Source of the DNA: an uncultured Caldimonas sp.
Lineage (GTDB): Bacteria; Pseudomonadota; Gammaproteobacteria; Burkholderiales; Burkholderiaceae
DNA: 64,000 nucleotides
NCBI RefSeq assembly: GCF_946480305.1
Contig: NZ_CAMLJQ010000011.1
Coordinates: 1-64,000, forward strand
Reading direction: 5' to 3'
Below, in pieces: positions 20,340-28,909 of this stretch. How positions within the stretch are numbered: the first letter of the stretch is position 1; each line of letters starts with the position of its first letter. Under the pieces are notes generated by a model that saw nothing but the letters and a program-made list of their open reading frames with translations, did no database searches and was not told the DNA's origin. Position numbers and translations under genes: made by a program.

Positions 20340-21323
20340 TCACCGTGGTGGTGCGATCTTCTGATCGATCGCGCCGCACACCGAGAGCCCGTCCAGGCCC
20401 TTCATTTCAATGCGGATCGTGTCGCCATAGCGCATGAAGTCCGTTCTGGGCGCGCCATGTTCGATGGTTTCGATGGCTCGCTTCTCGGCGATGCATGAAT
20501 AGCCGCGCGACCAGTCCTTGTTGCTGACGGTGCCGCTGCCGACGATCGAGCCGGCACGCACGTTGCGCGTCTTGCAGATGTGCGCGATGAGCTGCCCGAA
20601 GTGGAAGGTCATCTCCGGGCCGGCTTCGCACAAGCCGACCTTCTTGCCGTTCCAGCTCGATTGCAGCGTGAGGTGCACCCGTCCTCCCTGCCATGCGGCG
20701 CCCAATTCATCGGGTGTGACGGCCACCGGGCTGAAGGCGGTGGCGGGCTTGCTCTGGAAAAAACCGAATCCCTTGGCCAGTTCCGCAGGGATGAGGTGCC
20801 GCAGCGACACATCGTTGGCCAGCATCAGCAGGCGGATGCCTTCAAGCGCTTCGTCGGGCGATGCGCCCATCGGCACGTCGCCCGTCACGACCGCGATCTC
20901 GGCCTCGAAGTCGATGCCGAAGTCTTCGCTCGCGACGATGACGTCATCGCAGGGCCCGAGGAAGTCGTCGCTGCCGCCCTGGTACATCAACGGGTCGGTG
21001 TAGAAGCTCTCGGGGACTTCGGCGCCGCGGGCCTTGCGCACCAGCTCGACGTGGTTGATGTAGGCCGAGCCGTCGGCCCACTGATAGGCACGTGGCAGCG
21101 GTGCCATGCACAGCGCCGCATCGAAGGCAAAGGCGTGGCGTGCCTTGCCTTGGTTGAGGGTTTCGTACAGGTCCTGAAGTTGCGGCGACAGGAAGTTCCA
21201 GTCATCCAGGACCTGTTGCACGCGCGTGGCAATGCCGCTCGCATAATGAGCCATGCTCAGATCACGCGAAACCACGACCAGTTGCCCGTCGCGCGAACCG
21301 TCCTTGTAGGTGGCGAGCTTCAT
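20340..21323 (-). CDS. Fumarylacetoacetate hydrolase family protein
   Basis: 327 aa. FAH fold with metal-binding acidic residues in DFGIDFEAEIAVVTGDVPMG (E-x-E) and ANDVSLRHLIPAELAKGFGF, then the conserved SIVGSGTVSNKDWSRGYSCI and MRYGDTIRIEMKGLDG. The N-terminal 80 residues are longer than in simple hydratase/isomerase members, closer to the FAH of aromatic catabolism, but no hmgA or other tyrosine-degradation gene is adjacent, so the substrate is left open. Divergent from the DUF3108 gene. Confidence 0.88.
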   Translation of the reverse strand: MKLATYKDGSRDGQLVVVSRDLSMAHYASGIATRVQQVLDDWNFLSPQLQDLYETLNQGKARHAFAFDAALCMAPLPRAYQWADGSAYINHVELVRKARGAEVPESFYTDPLMYQGGSDDFLGPCDDVIVASEDFGIDFEAEIAVVTGDVPMGASPDEALEGIRLLMLANDVSLRHLIPAELAKGFGFFQSKPATAFSPVAVTPDELGAAWQGGRVHLTLQSSWNGKKVGLCEAGPEMTFHFGQLIAHICKTRNVRAGSIVGSGTVSNKDWSRGYSCIAEKRAIETIEHGAPRTDFMRYGDTIRIEMKGLDGLSVCGAIDQKIAPPR

Positions 21324-21377
21324 GTCTGCGATGAAAGTTCGAAGAGCCCGCGATTGTAGAGACGCGGGGGGTGCACG

Positions 21378-22172
21378 ATGAGCCCGCTTCTGCGGTTCCG
21401 CTTCGTTAAGGCGCTCGGCGTGGCGGTCGTGCTGGTGCCTGTGAGCCTGCTCGGTTCGCTGTGGAGCGTCCCCGCGACGGCGGCAGAGTCGGCGGCTGCC
21501 GCACCTGCGGCCGCCGCCCCGCAGGTGCCGGTCTACTCGACGCGCCTGCCACCGTCCTTCAAATGGACCTATTCATTGAGCCGCGGGGCCCTGAGCGGCG
21601 CCGGGGAACTGACGTGGCGGCCGCAGGGCACGGCCTACCAGCTGAAGCTCGAGGGCAAGGTCGCGCTCGTCGGCACCGTGCTCACGCAGGTGAGCAAGGG
21701 GGGGCTCGACGCGAACGGCATCGCCCCAGTGCGATTCACCGACCGCCGGCTGCGGCGTGCCGAGCAGGCGGCCAGCTTCCAGCGCGAGACGGGCAAGATC
21801 ACGTTTTCCGGCCGCGCCGACGAACACCCTCTCGTGCCCGGCGTGCAGGACCGGCTGAGCTGGATGGTGCAGCTTCCCGCGATTGCGCAGGCCGATCCCT
21901 CCCGAGTGCGAGCCGGCCGCACGGTGGTGCTGATGGTGGTGGGAGCGCGCGGCGACGCCAGGGTCTGGACGCTGCGCTCGGACGGCGTACAGGGCGTGAG
22001 GGTCGAGGGCCGCACCGTGCAGGCGGTGAAGCTGGTCCGCGAACGCGAGGATCCGCACGACACCACCGCCGAGGTCTGGCTCGATCCGCAGCGCCATCAC
22101 CTGCCGGTGCGCGCCCGCCTGACCGACGGCAACAGCGACGCGCTGGAGCTGCTGTTGCAGGCGACCCGCTGA
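21378..22172 (+). CDS. DUF3108 domain-containing exported protein
   Basis: 264 aa. N-terminal signal/anchor (VKALGVAVVLVPVSLLGSLW then ATAAESAAAA), Ala/Pro linker, then the DUF3108 beta-rich domain: FKWTYSLSRGALSGAGELTW, YQLKLEGKVALVGTVLTQVS, GRTVQAVKLVREREDPHDTT, AEVWLDPQRHHLPVRARLTD. DUF3108 proteins are periplasmic and of unknown function in betaproteobacteria. Followed by the DUF3567 gene after 156 nt. Confidence 0.82.
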   Translation: MSPLLRFRFVKALGVAVVLVPVSLLGSLWSVPATAAESAAAAPAAAAPQVPVYSTRLPPSFKWTYSLSRGALSGAGELTWRPQGTAYQLKLEGKVALVGTVLTQVSKGGLDANGIAPVRFTDRRLRRAEQAASFQRETGKITFSGRADEHPLVPGVQDRLSWMVQLPAIAQADPSRVRAGRTVVLMVVGARGDARVWTLRSDGVQGVRVEGRTVQAVKLVREREDPHDTTAEVWLDPQRHHLPVRARLTDGNSDALELLLQATR

Positions 22173-22328
22173 GCGCCCGGTTCAAGCGCGGCGGCCTTGC
22201 TGCCGATAACCCATACAAGCCCCTGACCACGGTGGTGGCTTGAAACTTGCGTGGCAGGACTTACGTAGATGGCGTCAGGGACCTCCGGGCACACGCCGCG
22301 GCGGCCTCTCAACGAAGGAGTAAGGTCC

Positions 22329-22607
22329 ATGCAAATGCTCTACAACTCCGAGAACTTCGCGGTGGTGGAGTTCGAGGTACCCGCGGCCACCCCCGAGGCG
22401 GAGGCGGCCGAGTCCGGCCTCACGCGTGGCGGCTACGAGATCGTCGACAAGTTCAAGCGCAAGGAGATCTACATCGAAGGCGCGCTGGCCGAAAGCTTCA
22501 AGCAGGGTGTCGAAGCCCTGATCGAAGGCTCGCCCACGATCGAGGACATCGACGCCTACATCGAGCGCTTCTCGTCGCTGATGCTGCAGCCGGTCGTGCT
22601 GCACTGA
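22329..22607 (+). CDS. DUF3567 domain-containing protein
   Basis: 92 aa, acidic and cytoplasmic: MQMLYNSENFAVVEFEVPAA, GGYEIVDKFKRKEIYIEGAL, AESFKQGVEALIEGSPTIED. This is the betaproteobacteria-restricted DUF3567 (BTH_I0359-like) protein of unknown function, supporting the taxonomic placement. ATG 22329 is chosen because AAGGAGTAAGGTCC immediately precedes it; an in-frame ATG 60 nt upstream would only add an unstructured leader. Confidence 0.88.
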   Translation: MQMLYNSENFAVVEFEVPAATPEAEAAESGLTRGGYEIVDKFKRKEIYIEGALAESFKQGVEALIEGSPTIEDIDAYIERFSSLMLQPVVLH

Positions 22608-22618
22608 TCCCGCCTGCC

Positions 22619-22650
22619 GCCGGCCGCTTCGCGCGGCCGGCTTTCTCGCG
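22619..22650 (+). terminator. Rho-independent terminator after DUF3567 gene
   Basis: GCCGGCCGC (22619-22627), loop TTCGC, GCGGCCGGC (22633-22641), then TTTCTC. It begins 12 nt after the stop codon. Confidence 0.8.
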
Positions 22651-22841
22651 CCCGGCTGCGCGCCGCCTCGCCACGGTAGCCCCTTCCCCGTCTTGCCGAT
22701 TGCGTGGTCAGAATGCGCAAGTCGGCCCTTTTCCTGCCTTCCCATGTGCCGCACGCTGCGTTATCGTGGCTCGGCCCCGGTGCGCTGCTGGCCCGGGCTG
22801 CCGAGCAACGCGCAACGGGAACCCCAGACAAGGAGGCGCCC

Positions 22842-25145
22842 ATGGTCAAACGTCATGTCGAAGCCCGTGTGGTGGCATCGCCGGGGCTTGCTGAAGCACC
22901 GGTGCTGGACCGCATGTGTTCGCATTTCGTGCTGACCCTCACGCTGCGGCACACGGGCCGCTTCAACGTGCGGCGCGACTGGAACAGCCTGCTGTCGCTG
23001 ACCGGTCGTCACCTGGTGTGGCCGGTGACGGTTCTTGCACGGGTGCGTGAATTTCTTGCACGCCGGTGTACCGGCAACGAGCACTGGAAGGGGCACGAGA
23101 AGCTCGACGAACAGCAGTTCCTCGACCGGCATGGCCAGTGGCGCGGCCCCTACGAGGAAGGCACGCTGTTCTTCTACATCGACGAATACATCAAGGACGC
23201 GCCGAAGGACCTGCTGGCGGTGCTGGGTGCCACCTGCGAATGGCTGGGCCGCAACCTGAAGAAGGAGTCGACGCTCGTCGAGAAGAACATCGACGCGCTC
23301 GCCGAACGGCTGCAGCTGAACCCGGCCGAACGGGCCTTGCTGCTGTACGGCACGCTGGCCCGCTACCAGCGCGAGCTGCGCGGGCTGCTGGTCGAGTTCA
23401 AGGTGGCCAATGCGCAGGAGGCCTACGCCGTGCTGGCCGAGATCGCGGGCGTCGACGAGAAGGACGTCGGCGAAGCCTTGCGCGCCGGGTCGCGGCTGGA
23501 GCGCATCGGCATGGTCGAGAACCTGATCTCCGAGCACAACATCACCGACCTGGCCGACCTGATGAAGGTGTCGGAGCAACTGCCTCCGGTGCTGATGCGC
23601 GAGTACCGCGACGAGGCGGAGCTGATGGCGGTGTTCACGCGGCCTGCGGCGCCGAGCGAGCTGACGCTGCAGGACTTCCATTACGTGGGCGAAGACACCT
23701 GCATGCTGGTCGCGCTGTTGCGCAATGCGGTCGCGCACAAGGAGCCGGGGGTCAACATCCTGCTGTATGGGCCGCCCGGCACGGGCAAGACCGAACTTGC
23801 GAAGGTGATGGCGCAGGCGGCGGGGCTGGAGCTCTATGAGGTCGAATACGCCGACCGCGACGGCAACTCGCTGTCGGGGCGCGACCGCTACCGCTCGCTG
23901 CAGATCAGCCATGTGTTCCTCAAGGGCAGCCCCAACGTCGCGCTGCTGTTCGACGAGGTGGAGGACGTGTTCCCGCCGATCAGCACCGACACCGCGCAGT
24001 TGATGGCGCGGCTGGAGGTGGGCGACGGCCTGCCGAACGGCTCGGTCAGTGGCAAGGCGTGGGTGAACCAGATCCTGGAGAGCAACCCGGTGCCGGTGAT
24101 CTGGGTCACCAACCGCATCGAGCAGATCGACCCGGCGTTCCGGCGGCGCTTTCAATACCACCTGGAGCTGAAGTCGCCGCCGCCGGGTGCTCGCGAGGCA
24201 CTGGTGGCGAAGGCGCTGTCGGAAGTGCCGGTCAGCAGCGAGTTCGTCGCCAAGCTTGCAGCACGCAAGGCGCTGACGCCGGCCCAGATACGCACTGCAG
24301 TGCGCTTTGCCCGGCTGGCCAGCGGCGAGGGCTCACCGACGCCTGAGGCGTTGATCGAGCGCCAGCTCGGCAATGCCGACAAGGCGCTCGGCACGGCAGC
24401 GAGCGAGCGCGGCGCGCGGCACGTGGTGACCCACTACGACCTGGGACTCGTCAACACCGAATCGCGCTTCGAGGTGCCGCGCGTGATCGAGGCGCTGCGA
24501 CGCAAGGGCTTCGGCACGCTGTGCTTCTACGGGCCGCCCGGCACCGGCAAGACGGCGCTCGCCGAACACATCGCGCGCGAGCTGCAGCAACCGTTGATGG
24601 TCCGCCAGGCCTCCGACCTCGTCAGCAAGTACGTCGGCGAGACCGAGCAGAACATGGCGCGCATGTTCGAGGAGGCCGAAACCGAGCAGGCCGTGCTGCT
24701 GCTCGACGAAGCCGACAGCTTCCTGCGCAGCCGCCGCATGGCCGAGCGCAACTACGAGGTCAGCGAAGTCAACGAGATGCTGCAGGGCATGGAGCGCTAC
24801 AAGGGCGTGTTCATCTGCACGACCAACCTGTTCGAGGAGCTCGATGAAGCGGCACTGCGGCGCTTCACGTTCAAGATCCGTTTCAAGCCGCTCACGCCCG
24901 AGCAGCGCGAGCGCATGTTCGTGGCCGAGGCACTCGACGGTGATGCTTCACGGCTCACCGCCGAGCAGCGCGAGCGATTGAAGCAACTCGATGTGCTGGC
25001 GCCGGGTGACTTCGCCGCGGTCAAGCGCCAAGTCGACATCCTGGCCGTGGCTTTCGATGCGGACGAGTTCCTGTCGCAGCTGGAAGCCGAGCACCGCGTG
25101 AAGCCGGAGGTGCGGCAGCAGCGCGGCATCGGTTTCGTTCACTGA
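22842..25145 (+). CDS. Double AAA+ ATPase, Cdc48/FtsH-like ATPase modules
   Basis: 767 aa with two complete AAA+ modules. Module 1: Walker A GPPGTGKTE near residue 310, Walker B VALLFDEVEDVF, sensor VIWVTNRIEQIDPAFRRRF. Module 2: Walker A GPPGTGKTA near 560, Walker B VLLLDEADSF, sensor/Arg finger VFICTTNLFEELDEAALRRF. The N-terminal roughly 300 residues are an alpha-helical domain without a name I recognise, containing ELAEIAGVDEKDV-like regulatory helices. No protease domain or membrane helix, so an unfoldase/remodelling role is inferred. ATG 22842 follows AAGGAGGCGCCC; the open frame extends 138 nt further upstream. Confidence 0.82.
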   Translation: MVKRHVEARVVASPGLAEAPVLDRMCSHFVLTLTLRHTGRFNVRRDWNSLLSLTGRHLVWPVTVLARVREFLARRCTGNEHWKGHEKLDEQQFLDRHGQWRGPYEEGTLFFYIDEYIKDAPKDLLAVLGATCEWLGRNLKKESTLVEKNIDALAERLQLNPAERALLLYGTLARYQRELRGLLVEFKVANAQEAYAVLAEIAGVDEKDVGEALRAGSRLERIGMVENLISEHNITDLADLMKVSEQLPPVLMREYRDEAELMAVFTRPAAPSELTLQDFHYVGEDTCMLVALLRNAVAHKEPGVNILLYGPPGTGKTELAKVMAQAAGLELYEVEYADRDGNSLSGRDRYRSLQISHVFLKGSPNVALLFDEVEDVFPPISTDTAQLMARLEVGDGLPNGSVSGKAWVNQILESNPVPVIWVTNRIEQIDPAFRRRFQYHLELKSPPPGAREALVAKALSEVPVSSEFVAKLAARKALTPAQIRTAVRFARLASGEGSPTPEALIERQLGNADKALGTAASERGARHVVTHYDLGLVNTESRFEVPRVIEALRRKGFGTLCFYGPPGTGKTALAEHIARELQQPLMVRQASDLVSKYVGETEQNMARMFEEAETEQAVLLLDEADSFLRSRRMAERNYEVSEVNEMLQGMERYKGVFICTTNLFEELDEAALRRFTFKIRFKPLTPEQRERMFVAEALDGDASRLTAEQRERLKQLDVLAPGDFAAVKRQVDILAVAFDADEFLSQLEAEHRVKPEVRQQRGIGFVH

Positions 25146-25165
25146 GGCCCTGGCGGTCGCCTGTT

Positions 25166-25558
25166 CTAGAGCTGCTCCCAAGGAAGCCCGTCGAAGCGCC
25201 AGCCGTTCACCGTGTTGCGATGGAAGTGGGCATCGAGTTCGCCCTCGAAGCCGTGCAGCACGTTGATCACCTCGGTGAAGCCGATGGCCTCGAGCGCTTC
25301 GCCCGCGGGAAGGGTGCGCTTGCCCGAACGGCACAGCAGCAGCACCGGCCGCGACGTGGAGCGTGCTTCGCGCAGCACCTGTTGTGCAAAGCGCTCCGGG
25401 TCGGGCTGCATGTCGGGGTATTCGTACCAGGCGATGTGCACGACGCCCGGCGGATGGCCGACGTACATGTATTCGATCTCCATGCGCACGTCGACGAACA
25501 GCGCGTCCGGATGGGCCTGCAGGTACTCCCAGGCTTGCGTCGGGGTGAGGTGTTTCAT
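25166..25558 (-). CDS. Rhodanese-like domain protein
   Basis: 130 aa single rhodanese domain: ALFVDVRMEIEYMYVGHPPG and the active-site loop CRSGKRTLPAGEALEAIGF with the nucleophilic Cys. Sulfurtransferase activity is plausible; the partner is unknown. ATG 25558 gives the usual MKHLTPTQAWEYLQAHPDAL start with GGTCACCCCTATG context. Converges on the AAA+ gene with a 20-nt gap. Confidence 0.88.
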   Translation of the reverse strand: MKHLTPTQAWEYLQAHPDALFVDVRMEIEYMYVGHPPGVVHIAWYEYPDMQPDPERFAQQVLREARSTSRPVLLLCRSGKRTLPAGEALEAIGFTEVINVLHGFEGELDAHFHRNTVNGWRFDGLPWEQL

Positions 25559-25661
25559 AGGGGTGACCGATTGTCGTGCAGCCGGCTGCGCTTGCGCAGC
25601 GGCCAAACCATGCAAAAGGTCGCACGCCGCCCGGGTTTAAGGGGCTGCCTACAATGCCGGG

Positions 25662-26717
25662 ATGACTGCCGCCCGCCGCCCCTACACCCGTGCTCAACAG
25701 CTGCCCGAGATCCTTGCGCAACGCATCGTCGTGCTCGACGGTGCCATGGGCACGATGATCCAGCGCTACAAGCTGGGCGAGTCCGACTACCGCGGCAGCC
25801 GCTTCGCGGCGCACGGCAAGGACCTCAAGGGCAACAACGAGCTGCTGCAGTTCACGCGGCCCGACGTGATCCGCGAGATCCATGAAGGCTACCTCGCCGC
25901 GGGCGCCGACATCATCGAGACCAACACCTTCGGTGCCACCCGCATTGCGCAGGAAGACTACGCGTTGCCGGAGCTGGCGCGCGAGATGAACGTCGAAGCG
26001 GCGCGCATCGCGAAGGCGGCGTGTGAAAAATACTCCACGCCCGACAAACCCCGCTTCGTGGCCGGCGCGTTCGGCCCCACGCCTCGCACGGCGAGCATCA
26101 GCCCGGACGTGAACGACCCGGGCGCGCGCAACGTGGGTTTCGATGAGTTGAAGGCGGCCTACTACGAGCAGGGCGAAGGCCTGCTGGAAGGGGGCGCCGA
26201 CCTCTTTCTCGTCGAGACGATCTTCGACACCCTGAACGCCAAGGCTGCGATCTTCGCGATCGACGAGTTGTTCGAGGCGACCGGCGAGCGGTTGCCGGTC
26301 ATCATTTCAGGCACCGTGACCGACGCCTCCGGGCGCATCCTCTCCGGCCAGACCGTCGGTGCGTTCTGGCATTCGGTGCGTCATGCGCAACCGATCGCGG
26401 TGGGATTGAACTGCGCACTGGGTGCGGCCCTGATGCGGCCGTACATCGAAGAGTTGTCGAAGCTGGCCGGCGACACCTTCATCAGCTGCTACCCGAACGC
26501 CGGCCTGCCCAACCCGATGAGCGACACCGGCTTCGACGAGACGCCGCAGATCACCGGGGGGCTGATGGAAGACTTCGCGAAGGCCGGCTTCCTGAACATC
26601 GTCGGCGGCTGCTGCGGCACCACGCCGGACCACATCGCCGAGATCGCGAAGCGTGTGAGCGCCTACCAGCCGCGCTGCCGCCACGCTTCGATGTTCACCG
26701 GCCTGCTGGCGGCCTGA
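25662..26717 (+). CDS. metH: Methionine synthase, homocysteine-binding (N-terminal) half
   Basis: 351 aa containing only the Zn-dependent homocysteine S-methyltransferase module: [15 protein letters not shown] near the N-terminus, [18 protein letters not shown], and Zn-ligand cysteines in [12 protein letters not shown] and [12 protein letters not shown]. The folate, cobalamin and activation modules are encoded separately at 29994-32732. The two together equal one E. coli MetH. Splitting at this inter-module boundary is known in betaproteobacteria, normally with adjacent halves. ATG 25662; no strong ribosome-binding site is visible. Confidence 0.92.
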   Translation: MTAARRPYTRAQQLPEILAQRIVVLDGAMGTMIQRYKLGESDYRGSRFAAHGKDLKGNNELLQFTRPDVIREIHEGYLAAGADIIETNTFGATRIAQEDYALPELAREMNVEAARIAKAACEKYSTPDKPRFVAGAFGPTPRTASISPDVNDPGARNVGFDELKAAYYEQGEGLLEGGADLFLVETIFDTLNAKAAIFAIDELFEATGERLPVIISGTVTDASGRILSGQTVGAFWHSVRHAQPIAVGLNCALGAALMRPYIEELSKLAGDTFISCYPNAGLPNPMSDTGFDETPQITGGLMEDFAKAGFLNIVGGCCGTTPDHIAEIAKRVSAYQPRCRHASMFTGLLAA

Positions 26718-26729
26718 GGGCGCCGCCAG
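26706..26729. terminator. Hairpin at the convergent ends of metH half 1 and an OmpA gene
   Basis: CTGGCGGC (26706-26713), 8-nt loop that contains the metH stop codon, GCCGCCAG (26722-26729). No U-tract on either strand, so a 3'-end hairpin rather than a textbook terminator. Confidence 0.4.
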
Positions 26730-26734
26730 GCGTA

Positions 26735-27343
26735 TCAGCGCGCCACCGGGTGCGCGATCAGCAGCTCGACGCGCCGGTTCAGCGCGCGTCCTTCGCTCGT
26801 CTGGTTGTCGGCCACCGGCTCGCTTTCGCCACGGCCTTCGGCGGTGATCCGGTCGACGGCCACGCCACGGCCGGCGAGGTAGTCCTTGGCCGAATTCGCA
26901 CGGTCCAGCGAAATGCGCTTGTTCACTGCTTCGGAGCCGACGCTGTCGGTGTGCCCCAGCACGAGGATGGTGATCTCGGGCGTGCCGGCCAGCGAGGCGG
27001 CCACGCCGTCGAGGAAGCGCCGGAAGTTCTCGTTCAGCGCGCTGCGCCCGGGTTCGAAGGCAGCATCGCCGGTGGCGCGGACGAGCACGCGGTTGTCGGT
27101 GGTGCGCGAAACGACGACCGAGGTGCCACGAGCGACGTCCTCCGCGGTCTGTGACACCGTGACCATCTCCGGGCTCCATGCGAAGCCGTCGATCACCGAC
27201 ACGGGCGGTGGGGCGGGCACGGGCGCTGGCGGCGGCGGCGGGGGAGCGGGGGGCGGCGGAGGCGGCGGCGTGGCGCAACCGGCGACCAGAACGAACATGG
27301 CGGCCAGCGATAGCGCGGCACGGCGGCGGGCGATTTCCTTCAA
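26735..27343 (-). CDS. OmpA-family lipoprotein
   Basis: 202 aa from a TTG at 27343 preceded by AGGAGAAAGCC (6-nt spacing), which gives a good lipoprotein signal: KEIARRRAALSLAAMFVLVAGC with lipobox VAGC. Next comes an extreme Pro linker (TPPPPPPPAPPPPPPAP), then an OmpA C-terminal peptidoglycan-binding domain: ITILVLGHTDSVGSEAVNKR, ISLDRANSAKDYLAGRGVAV and NRRVELLI, with the Asp and Arg that contact diaminopimelate. ATG alternatives upstream lack a ribosome site and one inside the signal peptide would remove its charged start. Outer-membrane anchor to peptidoglycan. Confidence 0.85.
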   Translation of the reverse strand: MKEIARRRAALSLAAMFVLVAGCATPPPPPPPAPPPPPPAPVPAPPPVSVIDGFAWSPEMVTVSQTAEDVARGTSVVVSRTTDNRVLVRATGDAAFEPGRSALNENFRRFLDGVAASLAGTPEITILVLGHTDSVGSEAVNKRISLDRANSAKDYLAGRGVAVDRITAEGRGESEPVADNQTSEGRALNRRVELLIAHPVAR

Positions 27344-27440
27344 GGCTTTCTCCTGTGGTGGGCGTACCTGCACGACGACCCTCGGCCGCCGCCCTCGGCA
27401 CATTCGAAGCGCGGAAATCTATCAGCGAGTTGTAACCTTG

Positions 27441-27463
27441 CCTTCCCCCGATGCGGGGGAGGC
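27441..27463. promoter_or_regulatory. CCCCCGATG-CGGGG palindrome upstream of OmpA lipoprotein gene
   Basis: CCTTCCCCCG (27441-27450), ATG, CGGGGGAGG (27454-27462), about 98 nt upstream of the TTG start. It resembles the TTGTCCCC palindrome upstream of the FecR gene, see 29795-29816, hinting at a shared regulator. It could instead be a terminator hairpin for the preceding OmpA-like gene at 27534-28052. Confidence 0.35.
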
Positions 27464-27533
27464 CGGTTGCGGGGAAATCCTTTAGGGCCTGTTCACACGA
27501 CGGAGGGCTGTGCGAGCGTGCCCAGAGCGACTG

Positions 27534-28052
27534 CTATCGCGCGGCTGTCGAACCCCGCTCCGACACCAGGATCTCCACCGCGCCGCCGGCGGCCGTCCGC
27601 CCGACCGGAACGAACCGCTCGCGCGGCACGCCGCGACCAACGAGATAGTCGCGTGCGCTCTCGGCGCGGTCTCGGGCCAGCAAGTCGCCACCGCGGCCGT
27701 CGGACGGTGCGGCCACTCGGACCTGGGCGTCGTTCTGCCCGCGCAGGCCCTGCGCCACCCGGTCGAGGACGGCTGCGAGCGGTGCCTTGACCACCGACCG
27801 CCGCGGATCGAAGGCGTACTTCAGCGGCACCTGGACGCGGTAGCCGTTGTCGCCGGCCTCTTCGACGACCACCGGCGTGCCGGACAACGCGCGGGCCAAC
27901 CGGTCACGCTGCTGCTCCACGGTGGGGGCCGGTGCGGCGCTCGGCGAGCCGGTGCCGGGCCCGCCCACGGAGCCGCAGCCGGCGAGGACGGCTGCGGCCA
28001 GCAGCCACGGAGCGCTGCGCAACAGCGCGTGGTGCGTCATGACGAGGCTCAC
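27534..28052 (-). CDS. OmpA-like lipoprotein with divergent C-terminal domain
   Basis: 172 aa from GTG 28052 (or ATG 28040). Lipoprotein signal ending VLAGCGSVGG; the OmpA-like domain is short and degenerate: VVKAPLAAVLDRVAQGLRGQ, QVRVAAPSDGRGGDLLARDR, AESARDYLVGRGVPRERFVP, ending GGAVEILVSE. The usual GHTDSxG segment is replaced by AAPSDGRGG. The GTG follows the TAA of the upstream OmpA gene directly (0-nt gap), so the two form an operon. Peptidoglycan binding is uncertain given the changes. Confidence 0.75.
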   Translation of the reverse strand: MSLVMTHHALLRSAPWLLAAAVLAGCGSVGGPGTGSPSAAPAPTVEQQRDRLARALSGTPVVVEEAGDNGYRVQVPLKYAFDPRRSVVKAPLAAVLDRVAQGLRGQNDAQVRVAAPSDGRGGDLLARDRAESARDYLVGRGVPRERFVPVGRTAAGGAVEILVSERGSTAAR

Positions 28053-28724
28053 TTACTTGCCTTGCGCCACTTGCTCGGGTTCGGCCACGTAGATCTCCAC
28101 GCGGCGGTTCTCGGCCCGCCCCCTCTCGCTGTCGTTCGAGGCGACCGGCTCGCGGCTGCCGCGTCCGTCGATCGCGATGCGCGAGGCCGGCACCCCGCGA
28201 GAGACGAGGTAGTCGCGCGTGGCTGCCGCGCGGTCGATCGACAGCGGGTTGTTGATGGCGTCGGAGCCGGTGCTGTCGGTGTGGCCGATGATGCTGATCT
28301 GCGTCGCCGAGTGGTCGCGCATGCTCTGCGCGAACTTATCGAGCACAGTGCCGAGCTGGGGCTTCACCGATGCGCGCCCGACGTCGAAGCCGGCGTCGCT
28401 CGGGATGCGCACCTTGATGCGGTTGTCGGCCGTGCGGTCCACGTCGATGCCGGTGCCTTGCGTGGCCTGTTCCATCTTGGCCTTCTGCTCTTCCATGCGC
28501 TTGGACCAGATGTAGCCGCCCAGTGCACCGACCGCCGCACCCGCGGCGGCACCGGTGGCCGCACTCTTGCCCTTGTTGCCGCCGGCGGTGGCCACGCCGA
28601 TCAGCGCACCGGCGGCAGCGCCGATGCCGGCCCCCTTGGCCGTGTTGCTCTGCGTTTCGCTCATGTTGGAGCACCCGGCAACCAGCACGGCCACGGCCGC
28701 GGTGATGGCGATCGAATGTTTCAT
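28053..28724 (-). CDS. OmpA-family lipoprotein with glycine-zipper segment
   Basis: 223 aa. Lipoprotein signal MKHSIAITAAVAVLVAGC, glycine zipper (GAGIGAAAGALIGVATAGG, then ATGAAAGAAVGALGGYIW), then a canonical OmpA_C domain: FDVGRASVKPQLGTVLDKFA, ISIIGHTDSTGSDAINNPLS, RAAATRDYLVSRGVPASRIA and NRRVEIYV. YiaD-like architecture. ATG 28724 follows AAGGAGCCGAC. First gene of a two-gene operon with 27534-28052. Confidence 0.9.
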   Translation of the reverse strand: MKHSIAITAAVAVLVAGCSNMSETQSNTAKGAGIGAAAGALIGVATAGGNKGKSAATGAAAGAAVGALGGYIWSKRMEEQKAKMEQATQGTGIDVDRTADNRIKVRIPSDAGFDVGRASVKPQLGTVLDKFAQSMRDHSATQISIIGHTDSTGSDAINNPLSIDRAAATRDYLVSRGVPASRIAIDGRGSREPVASNDSERGRAENRRVEIYVAEPEQVAQGK

Positions 28725-28909
28725 GTCGGCTCCTTCTCTTCGTTGGACTGCTTGCGCGGAATTGCAGCCCAAGGAGGAGCACGGAACAAGCCCGCCGGAG
28801 TGAAACCTGTAACAGCAGGCGAGGCGCCTTGTGGCGAAAAGGCGCTGGCGACAGTGTTCGCTCACTGCCTTCATGCCGGAAAACCCTTCGTGGTTGCCGG
28901 GCCCGGGCC

